Of a stretch of DNA of 64,000 bases, positions 6,563 through 13,600 are shown piece after piece (the stretch's first letter is position 1; the number at the start of each line of letters is the position of its first letter). Where the stretch lies: positions 120,961-184,960 of the forward strand of contig NZ_CAJFCN010000011.1 in NCBI RefSeq assembly GCF_904063055.1, read 5' to 3'. The notes below the pieces were generated by a model, which saw only the letters and a list, made by a program, of their open reading frames with translations, was not told the DNA's origin and did no database searches. This stretch comes from Pseudomonas paracarnis. Lineage in GTDB: Bacteria > Pseudomonadota > Gammaproteobacteria > Pseudomonadales > Pseudomonadaceae. The position numbers were made by a program, and so were the translations under genes.

Positions 6563-7006
6563 TCATTTCACGCAGCAAACTTGATCATCAGAAAGATAAT
6601 AAAGTCCCTCCAGTTTTCCGCAAATGGAAGGAAGACCAAAAATCGGTTCTGAGGTATAAGAAATAGGCAACTCGGATCTAATCAAATCGGCGAACTCCGA
6701 ACTTTCCCACGCGGGAGTTACTATACCGTTCCAAAAACTTACGGCCTCTCCCGTTCCAGACAATACAACAGGCCTCAAGTATTCAACTGCAAGATTGGAG
6801 TCCCAATACAAATAACCGCAATACACAGAGCCATTTTCACCAAAAAAATCAGCTCGAACGATAATCTGAAAGTCTGAGCACGTTTCCTGTTCGGCGAGGG
6901 GGCGTATAGTTAATTCGTCCTCCACGGTGTCGTCCATCGGAAAGAACCAAACGCTATAACTACCAAGATCATCAATCGTCAGCTCACATACTTGTTTATC
7001 CGTCAT
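6563..7006 (-). CDS. putative immunity protein (unassigned family)
   Basis: 147 residues from ATG 7006 (GGCGAG just upstream); an in-frame TTG at 7027 is less likely. Product MTDKQVCELTIDDLGSYSVW... is acidic, soluble and beta-rich (FQIIVRADFFGENGSVYCGY, YLRPVVLSGTGEAVSFWNGI), ending LYYLSDDQVCCVK. No family recognised. The TGA of a short upstream frame overlaps its start as ATGA. It is flanked by palindrome copies 5 and 6. An orphan immunity role is inferred. Confidence 0.6.
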   Translation of the reverse strand: MTDKQVCELTIDDLGSYSVWFFPMDDTVEDELTIRPLAEQETCSDFQIIVRADFFGENGSVYCGYLYWDSNLAVEYLRPVVLSGTGEAVSFWNGIVTPAWESSEFADLIRSELPISYTSEPIFGLPSICGKLEGLYYLSDDQVCCVK

Positions 7007-7041
7007 AACTCGCCGCGCCCTATGCAATTAAGCACAACAAA
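7003..7041 (-). pseudogene. possible toxin-tail remnant before the 6563-7006 gene
   Basis: From the edge of palindrome copy 6 the frame reads FVVLNCIGRGEL and stops at TGA (7005-7003), overlapping the immunity ATG (ATGA). It uses the same frame relative to the palindrome as at the other cassettes. Too short to identify alone. Confidence 0.3.
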
Positions 7042-7102
7042 ATAGGACAGGTTTATCTGATACACTTTCCCAGCTAAAATTTAAATAAATCTGTGCCATT
7101 TT
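7039..7102. repeat. island palindrome, copy 6 (diverged)
   Basis: AAAATAGGACAGGTTTATCTG, centre ATACACTTTCCCAGCTAAAA, right arm TTTAAATAAATCTGTGCCATTTT. More substitutions than the other copies, mainly in the left arm, but the same length and orientation. Confidence 0.75.
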
Positions 7103-7122
7103 CTCTCTATCCCTTATAGCGC

Positions 7123-7818
7123 CTATTGGTTTAAGTCAGCCATTAGTTTAGCTATCACTAACTCGAAAGCATTCTGCAAAGCGCTACGGAGAGCTTCAGG
7201 GTTTGTTGCGTACTCCTGAGGTGTATACGCCTGGACATTTCCCTCACTGAACGCTGTTACAGTTTCGAAATTCCTCCAAACTACTGCGTCGCCGAGCTTC
7301 ATGGTCGCTACAATGCCCACTGTGGGATAAAGCTCTGCACTGTAGTTTTTCAAGGCAAAGCCCCATTCGGACACGACAAATTCTATATGCGCATCGGCCC
7401 GGCCGCCCTCCGGTTCAACTTTGAATAAATGCTCAGCACTGATCCGTGCCTCCAACAGTTGTTTGAACAACTGCCTTGGATCTATTTCGTTACGCTGCAA
7501 GTTCAACAAAATTGCCTGCCGTGGACTTGAAGCTCCACCATCAGCCACTTTCGCGCCCGCTGCCACACCCACGCCAGCCATAGCACTGGTAGCGACTTTG
7601 GACGAATCCGATGCCATTCCCACAGCCACCCCGGCACCGGCACCTAAGCCGGCCCCCCAGGCTTGATCCATGCTGGTGTACTTGAACTGCTGCTCCGAAA
7701 ACGAGGCAGGCAAAATAGTGACAGTCGTGATTTTATGGCGGTTTTCAATGCTCAGGTCTTGTGTTACGCAGCCAACCAGCAGAAATAAAGTGCAAAAAAC
7801 TACGAAAATTTTTTTCAT
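7123..7818 (-). CDS. glycine-rich lipoprotein, paralogue of 1930-2622
   Basis: 231 residues. ATG 7818 is chosen over 7827 because AAGAG is then eight bases upstream. The signal MKKIFVVFCTLFLLVGC has lipobox LVGC. The layout matches the gene at 1930: a glycine-zipper-like stretch AWGAGLGAGAGVAVGMAS, then SEWGFALKNYSAELYPTVG and VWRNFETVTAFSEGNVQAYT. It shares the immunity island but has no palindrome on its upstream side; it follows the 7986 gene. It could be an envelope immunity factor or simply a backbone-type paralogue carried into the island. Confidence 0.72.
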   Translation of the reverse strand: MKKIFVVFCTLFLLVGCVTQDLSIENRHKITTVTILPASFSEQQFKYTSMDQAWGAGLGAGAGVAVGMASDSSKVATSAMAGVGVAAGAKVADGGASSPRQAILLNLQRNEIDPRQLFKQLLEARISAEHLFKVEPEGGRADAHIEFVVSEWGFALKNYSAELYPTVGIVATMKLGDAVVWRNFETVTAFSEGNVQAYTPQEYATNPEALRSALQNAFELVIAKLMADLNQ

Positions 7819-7985
7819 ACATAACACTCTTGAAAGTTAGGCGAACTTGAAAACTAAACCCAAAAGGCTTACCCCCCTAAATAAACGCAACTTCGCCCAT
7901 CAAATCTTGACGCCCACCTTAGTTATAGCACGACGAAAGGCCATTTTTGTGTCAGATTCACGAATAAATCGCCTCAACACCACGA

Positions 7986-8582
7986 CTAAACATAGCGAAA
8001 CTTCCAGAGATCACCGCTCTTCATCCAATATCTCTCAGCATCTGGTATTAAAAAACTAAAATCTGAACACTTGGATGTCCAATCAGAATATGAGAGTTCC
8101 TCGTGGAATCGGTCTTGATCCATATGCATATATATTCTTCTATCAAAATTAATATAGAATACGGGCAACCTAGACGCTACACGGCCAACAAGACCGAATA
8201 TATCCGCACTCAAACTCGCGCCTGACAAAAAGTAGCCCTCAACCTCTTTCAACAACCGGGGTAAACTACAGTCGTCATCCAGCTCAAAAATTTTTGAAAG
8301 GTCTTCACCCGTCAACACACCTTCACTAACACTATTTAGATACTGCGAAAAATTATCGGCTGTTAGCTTTAAAATTCCACCACGGAACACCCTACACGCT
8401 TCTTCATACTGCGCCTGGGTTATATGCCCTTTATCCAAATATGCGCGATAGTCTTTTTCCGCATCCAATGAAAAGTTATACTTATAATCCAAAACCCAAT
8501 AACACTTAGCACCACTTACAAAAAAACAGATACTTTTCTCACCAGACCATAAACCATCAAGCACTTCTTTATTTAAATTCAA
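7986..8582 (-). CDS. putative immunity protein coupled to a toxin-tail ORF
   Basis: 198 residues from a TTG start (8582-8580) that overlaps the TGA of the preceding ORF (TTGA). The translation reads MNLNKEVLDGLWSGEKSICF, YWVLDYKYNFSLDAEKDYRA, later LPVFYINFDRRIYMHMDQ and WTSKCSDFSFLIPDAERYWM. Soluble, acidic, AT-rich; family not recognised. The coupled arrangement, with a 77-codon ORF that ends on its start, mirrors the intact exoprotein/immunity junction at 10691. It is therefore read as a toxin-fragment/immunity pair. Confidence 0.62.
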   Translation of the reverse strand: MNLNKEVLDGLWSGEKSICFFVSGAKCYWVLDYKYNFSLDAEKDYRAYLDKGHITQAQYEEACRVFRGGILKLTADNFSQYLNSVSEGVLTGEDLSKIFELDDDCSLPRLLKEVEGYFLSGASLSADIFGLVGRVASRLPVFYINFDRRIYMHMDQDRFHEELSYSDWTSKCSDFSFLIPDAERYWMKSGDLWKFRYV

Positions 8583-8812
8583 TTCCCGAACTCCTTTAAA
8601 AATTCTTCATGAGCGTAAATGCGGGCGTTGCTTGAGTGCTTTTCAAGCAACGATTCCCACACCTTAGGAAGTTCCAGGGCTGTCCCAGGCTTGGTCGGAT
8701 CTACAATTTTAGGCGCTGACGGGTCTCGGTTGACTCCTGGAATCGGACGTTGAGGAACTGCGTTAGCCATAATTTCACTATGGAGTTTAGCATCGACATC
8801 AAATACAACCAC
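8579..8812 (-). pseudogene. orphan toxin C-terminal fragment
   Basis: A 77-codon frame, open back to the palindrome: in the palindrome frame it runs INLSPFSIV, then VVFDVDAKLHSEIMANAVPQ, PKIVDPTKPGTALELPKVWE and ends YAHEEFLKEFGN. It has no good ribosome site (GTG 8812 is only a formal start) and begins abruptly at copy 7. It ends on the start codon of the 7986 gene. This is how a polymorphic-toxin C-terminus cut off from its delivery protein would look. The toxin family is not recognised. Confidence 0.5.
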
Positions 8813-8817
8813 GATAG

Positions 8818-8879
8818 AAAAAGGGGACAGATTTATTTAATATGCTTTTCAACTCTAACATAAATAACGCCCCCCTTTT
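8818..8879. repeat. island palindrome, copy 7
   Basis: AAAAAGGGGACAGATTTATT, centre ATATGCTTTTCAACTCTAAC, right arm ATAAATAACGCCCCCCTTTT. It lies directly between the stop of the pentapeptide gene (8880) and the start of the toxin-tail frame. Confidence 0.88.
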
Positions 8880-9371
8880 CTACTCTCGTTTAAGCACTTT
8901 AATCGCACCATAACTTTCTGGTCGAAACCCACTTGGCCAGACAGTAGCGTCATTATACGTAGCGCCCAAAAAAAACGCCTCTTCGATTCTATTTGCACAA
9001 AGATCAGCGCCACATAAATTTGATCTAATAAAGCTAGCACCACCAATATCAGCACCATCAAAACTTGCACATGAAAGATTTGCACCGGCAAAATCAGCAA
9101 ATGCTGCCATTGCGCCTGCGAAAGAAGTATTACTCATAACTGAATTCATAAAATTTGAATTCATCAGAGCTGCTCGATCAAATATAGCTCGATCTATAAA
9201 CGCGTTAACAAATGAGGCACTTCTCAGATTCGAACCAGAAAAGTCGGCACTTCCAATATTAAGCTCATCAAATATAGCGCGATGCAACTGCAACCCTTTC
9301 AAACTTGCACCAACAAAACCATTTAAAGGTAGAGTTAATATCTCGCCCGTCTCAAAATTAATATTAATCAT
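8880..9371 (-). CDS. pentapeptide-repeat protein, putative immunity
   Basis: 163 residues. Residues about 20-140 are pentapeptide repeats of the A(D/N)LXX/A-x-F type (ADFSGSNLRSASFVNAF, FADFAGANLSCASFDGADIG, GASFIRSNLCGADLCANRIE), which fold as a right-handed quadrilateral beta-helix. Pentapeptide proteins can act as immunity or protection factors, some by mimicking DNA against gyrase-directed toxins. Here the position between palindromes 7 and 8, and an upstream frame ending on its start codon (ATGA), suggest a toxin-specific immunity protein. The ATG at 9371 also has GGGGGGAT upstream. Confidence 0.75.
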   Translation of the reverse strand: MININFETGEILTLPLNGFVGASLKGLQLHRAIFDELNIGSADFSGSNLRSASFVNAFIDRAIFDRAALMNSNFMNSVMSNTSFAGAMAAFADFAGANLSCASFDGADIGGASFIRSNLCGADLCANRIEEAFFLGATYNDATVWPSGFRPESYGAIKVLKRE

Positions 9372-9457
9372 TTATCCCCCCAATCCACCGGATCCACCTT
9401 CACCTCAGACATTGGCTTAGTTAAGCCAGCTTTATTCGGCGGTAATGTTCCAACAAA
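9368..9457 (-). pseudogene. toxin-tail remnant before the pentapeptide gene
   Basis: 29 codons from the edge of palindrome copy 8: FVGTLPPNKAGLTKPMSEV, then KVDPVDWGDK and TGA. The TGA (9370-9368) overlaps the ATG of the pentapeptide gene at 9371. The proline-rich, charged sequence looks like real protein rather than random DNA. It is in the same frame relative to the palindrome as the tails at 4750, 7003 and 8579. Confidence 0.42.
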
Positions 9458-9517
9458 ATGGGACAGATTTATTTAATAGGCTTTTCAACTTTAATTTAAA
9501 TAAATTTGTCCCATTTT
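9455..9517. repeat. island palindrome, copy 8
   Basis: AAAATGGGACAGATTTATTTA, centre ATAGGCTTTTCAACTTTAA, right arm TTTAAATAAATTTGTCCCATTTT. Compensating changes in both outer arms (GGGG to TGGG, CCCC to CCCA) keep the pairing. Confidence 0.9.
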
Positions 9518-9592
9518 TTAGTCCCCTTTTTTCATTTCCACATTATTGCTAACACACCCTCATCTCTACCCCAAAAAAATCTATCCTACCTT

Positions 9593-9970
9593 TTAAAATA
9601 CAACACTTGGAAATACTTTACGAAACATATGCTGTATCGCTGGCAACCGGGCTAGCTCGTCCAACATTTCGGTAGCCGAAAGCGGCATATCGTAGGGTAC
9701 CGTGCCACGGAGCAGTGCTATTCCATATAAAGCATATTCCTCGTTTTTAGAGCGACTCCAATTTGGAACATAGCCAATTACTTTGTAGATCTTGAAAATA
9801 GGCTCATCAAATTCAATCAAATCATATAAAAAATCTGGAGCTCCCTCCTCCCCTAAAAATCCTGCGCACCACGATTGTAACTCCAATCTATCAATAGCCT
9901 CGCAGAACAGACAGGTGATTACAAACCCTAAAAGTTCATCACTGTAACGATCAGTTCTTTCTGTAATCAC
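9593..9970 (-). CDS. putative immunity protein, twin of 5974-6366
   Basis: 125 residues from GTG 9970 with GAGGGCGG upstream. Nearly identical to the gene at 5974 (about a dozen base changes over 378 bp). The identity also covers the 3' flank up to palindrome copy 8 (9520-9592 matches 5900-5973), but stops right after CTTTCCGCCC on the 5' side. Product motifs are YSDELLGFVITCLFCEAIDR and EEYALYGIALLRG. Family not recognised. It is the second gene downstream of the exoprotein, after its own immunity gene. Confidence 0.62.
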   Translation of the reverse strand: MITERTDRYSDELLGFVITCLFCEAIDRLELQSWCAGFLGEEGAPDFLYDLIEFDEPIFKIYKVIGYVPNWSRSKNEEYALYGIALLRGTVPYDMPLSATEMLDELARLPAIQHMFRKVFPSVVF

Positions 9971-9997
9971 TTTCCGCCCTCGAATCTCCCCTTTTTT

Positions 9998-10065
9998 AGG
10001 GGGGATAGATATTATCTAATAGGTCTTGTACTGCCATAACAGATCTAAATACATTTCCCCCACTC
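9998..10065. repeat. decayed palindrome, possible copy 9
   Basis: GGGGGGATAGATATTATCTA, then ATAGG, and about 35 bp later ATCTAAATACATTTCCCCC resemble the arms of the island palindrome (GGGGACAGATTTATTTAATA and TAAATAAATCTGTCCCC) with many substitutions. The position, between two immunity genes, fits. Identity is weak, so this may be chance in AT-rich DNA. Confidence 0.35.
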
Positions 10066-10067
10066 TT

Positions 10068-10691
10068 TTATTTTCGACAAACAAAGAACTTATCTTCACT
10101 GAGATACCCAATACCGCCTAAGCGCCAAAATTCGAAATATGAACGAAAGTCAAAATCCAGATTTATTAAAGGCTGCCCCATATACCAAGCCAAATAATAA
10201 TCAGCGGCAACTCCGTAAAGGGCCTCAAACAGTGCGTACTCTTGCTCTGTTTTTAGCAACCTGCAATCCCTGACCTGATCCCCCACCAGTTCAAGTATCC
10301 AGTTGCTGGGAACGTCTAATTTATCATAATCGTTAAATTGATCTTTACTTCCATACAACAGTTTTGCACGTTGGCATATCCCGTATAACTCGTCGTCTCC
10401 AAGAGACTTACAGAAACTTGCCTGAGCTTGCAACCAGAGTTTTGCCTTTTGCATCAATTCAAAGTCGCTAGATTCAATCGTCGGGCATAGATATAACTTA
10501 TCTTCAAGCGTACCAGCTTGGATCACCTCATTCACGCGCGATACCAAACTGTCAGCTTGAGGAAAATAGCTTAACGCTTCAGTAATTTCAGTTAGAGAAG
10601 AATGTACTTTGAACAGAGCTAAAAAATGCGACTTATCAAAATAAGTTCTTCCCTCACAAAAAGCGCACCAGTCATTTAAAAGGGTAGGCAT
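10068..10691 (-). CDS. cdiI: cognate immunity protein of the CdiA-like toxin
   Basis: 207 residues from ATG 10691, which shares one base with the TAA of the exoprotein (TAATG). Such overlap is the usual mark of a toxin/immunity pair and sets the start; a frame extension to 10742 would lie inside the toxin gene. The product MPTLLNDWCAFCEGRTYFDK... is soluble and helical with several Cys, and ends GIGYLSEDKFFVCRK. The family is not recognised. It should bind and neutralise the C-terminal toxin of the upstream gene in the cytoplasm. The AT-rich composition contrasts with the 5' part of the exoprotein gene. Confidence 0.78.
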   Translation of the reverse strand: MPTLLNDWCAFCEGRTYFDKSHFLALFKVHSSLTEITEALSYFPQADSLVSRVNEVIQAGTLEDKLYLCPTIESSDFELMQKAKLWLQAQASFCKSLGDDELYGICQRAKLLYGSKDQFNDYDKLDVPSNWILELVGDQVRDCRLLKTEQEYALFEALYGVAADYYLAWYMGQPLINLDFDFRSYFEFWRLGGIGYLSEDKFFVCRK

Positions 10692-13600
10692 TAATTTCTT
10701 CCTCTTGGTAACTCCGGCAAAAGAGAAGGATCGATTTTCCATCGATCGCGCAATGCCGTTACGCCCTTATTAAATTCGTTTAGGGACTTACTGTTATCAA
10801 TAACAGCTTTTAGCTCATTATGGAAAGCACCTGAAGCATTCCCACCGTGACCGCCTGGTACCCCATCAATAGGGTTGACCCATGTCAATTCGGATGTTTT
10901 TGTTCTGAAACGCTGAATTTCACTCATCGGCACCCCCCATTGTTTGAATTCAGGAGCGCGACAAACCATACACCACTCATGCAAACCTCCTGGCTGACGA
11001 ATTCTCGCCTCAATTGCCTCTCGGGTAGCCCTGTTTTCCCAAAGCACGTCTAGCTCTGCTGGCGACAGGTCGTCAAACCAACGTGTGAAAGCGCCGTTAC
11101 GAACGCTAGGCACTTTGCCGTCAGGCACAAGCTCTTGAAACGTCCGGTCAGTGTGGCTTTCGCTTACAGGCGATCCGGCAGAAGGCACCTCATGAATCGA
11201 ACAGCTTCCCGCATTACAGGTATAACAAGGCCCAATGTTATGTACCCAGGTACTTAGCTTGCCAACATAGAACGTATGTCCAATATCCACCGTCAGGTTG
11301 TACGTTTTACCCTGCGACTGCAGCAGCTTTATTGATACAACGGAGATCGAAGCCTCTTGAGTCGCCCCATCCCCCAACGACTGCAGTTGATCACCCGGCT
11401 TGAGCTCTATAAGTGGCACAAAGCCTTTGCGCTTAGGCACGTAGAACGGATGACCCGGCGTCACTTGCAGAGTCTCAGTGATACCTTGACCGGCACTGCC
11501 GTTCTTCACAAGCGTCAGCTGATAGATCGGTTGATCCGTGCGAATGTGGGTTGCTGAGACCTTCGACGCGAACGGCTCACCGCCTTCTTCAGGTTTAGTC
11601 CAGACGACGTCGCCCACCCTGAGCGCGTCAATGGCTCGTTCACCATCAGGGGTGGCGACCATAGTCCCGGCTGCAAAACAGCATGGGCTATAGCCTGCTA
11701 ATTTGGCCTGTGCTTGGTTGGCAAACTGTTCAGTCCCCTTACCCGCCGCCGCATCCAAGCCTTTACCAGCGGCTGACTCAATGCCCTTTCCGGCAACAGT
11801 TTCTGCAGCCTTGCCAGCGATAGCCTCCGTACCTTTAACCGCTAATGCGTCGCGCGCGGCCAACTCTTTGATTGCGCTTAACAATGCTCCCTTGCCTACT
11901 CCACCTATGGGCATAAGCTCAGCAAGCAGCTTGAGATCAATATCTGAATTAATGCCACCACTTGCCAAAACACGTAGCCGGTCTATTTGCTCTGCTTGGG
12001 AGGCGGCGTCAGAACTGAGCGCGGCGATCTCAGGGAGTTTCGTGATAGCCGTACGCTCTCCGTATTGCTCGGACCACGCATCAGGCACAACACCCATGCC
12101 ACCAGGTTCGTTGTTGTAGGTTGTGTTACTTGAAGGATTGAACAGCAGCGAATCCTTGTACTGCTTTTCTGTGGACTTGAACGCAACGACCTGATCCCCG
12201 TTGGCAACAATGGGGCTGCCATCTCCCCAGGTCAGCAGGACTTTCTCGTTTTGCAGCTTGGTGATAACTCCCCGCGCAACAGTCAGGTCGTCACCTAATG
12301 CTTGCCCTTCAGGGTTAGAAGGACCGTAACCGGCCAGAATCCCTTGAAGCTCATTGTTGGTTTTCTGATCGACCTCGCCTCCGGCAACAAACGTTAGGAG
12401 CGCATCCCACTCAAAACCAGATCGGCTTTGACCTTTGGTGGCATCTAAACTCTTGGCCTCTTGGGCCAGTCGTTTCTCTTCTTGAACGTGCAACTTGCGG
12501 TTGTATGACTGTGCATTCCCAGCGATTTCCGAGCCCATGGCGACATCGCCATCAACACTCGCGGCAGCGAGCAATCCCACCAGTTTCGAAGCCGCATTGA
12601 CCAGACGATCGTGTCCCGCTGGATCATTGCCACTGAGCAAAGGCGACTTATCCAACGCCACAATAAGGGCTTCGTTAGCACCCGCAGCCATCGCTCCCGT
12701 TTTAAAGTCGCCGCCCATTGCTTCTGAAAGCAAACCACCTACAACAGCATGCAGTGCAGTTTTGCTCAGGTCGCTGTCTTGAAGTTTGAAGGCATTACCA
12801 AAATCACCAACGCCGGTGAACGCGGTCGCCTGCATTACATCGAAAAGGCTGCCCTTCATTGCATCCTTGAAGCTGCCTTGTCCAAGAGCTTCAGAGAGCG
12901 TTCCGCGCACGGCACCGCCAGCCAATTGGATCGTTCCAAAACGGCCAATCGCTGCGGGGTCATTCCAATGGGGTACGACGCTTGGTCCACTTACCTTGTT
13001 AGTTACAGGGTCGCTCTGCGCGCCAAACCAATTGCCACTGGCGTAATTCACAAAGCCCGCAGAAGCGCCCGCGATCAGTGACTGCTTCAAGCTGTCGCTG
13101 CTGAAGGTTTCCTTGAATGCGGCCCCCAAGTTGCCTTTATTGTTTATGGTGCTGACGACGCCGGTACTGGCAAGCGAGGTCAACGAGGCAGTCGCGATGA
13201 CGTTGCCCAACCCTGCTGCAGTTCCTGCGACTGCTGCGGTGGTCGACGTCGCAGCGGTAGCGGCTGTCGCGGCAGCCATAGTGGAGCCGGCCCCTACAGC
13301 GCTACCTGCCGAAGCAGCTAGCGCACTGGCCGCTCCCGCCGTCAACACGGTGACAACGATGATAATTGCCAGCATTGCGCCTTGGCCGAGGCTGGAGTGG
13401 CTGTATTTAAAGGAGTCGTGCAACTCCTTCACATGCCGCCAATCCACATCCCCACGCTTCTCGGCTTCTTTCAACCAAGCCAACTGTGGGTCTGCTTTGA
13501 CCATCACATCAATCGTCTGGCTAACCGTGTTCTGATCAATCTGTTTAATGTCGATCTTCAGCCCGTTAACCGCCTTGATCGCCAACTCACCCTGTGCCTT

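Noticed and set aside
3971..9517. Integron-type attC cassette array
   Set aside because: The palindromes lack the RYYYAAC/GTTRRRY core boxes, lie in one fixed form of about 63 bp, and no integrase is present. The cassette-like logic is similar but the sites are not attC.
3971..9517. Ordinary rho-independent terminators
   Set aside because: The stems are AT-rich in the middle and G/C only at the outer ends, and the sequence, including the asymmetric centre, is conserved between copies. That is more than a terminator needs. Some terminator effect is still possible.
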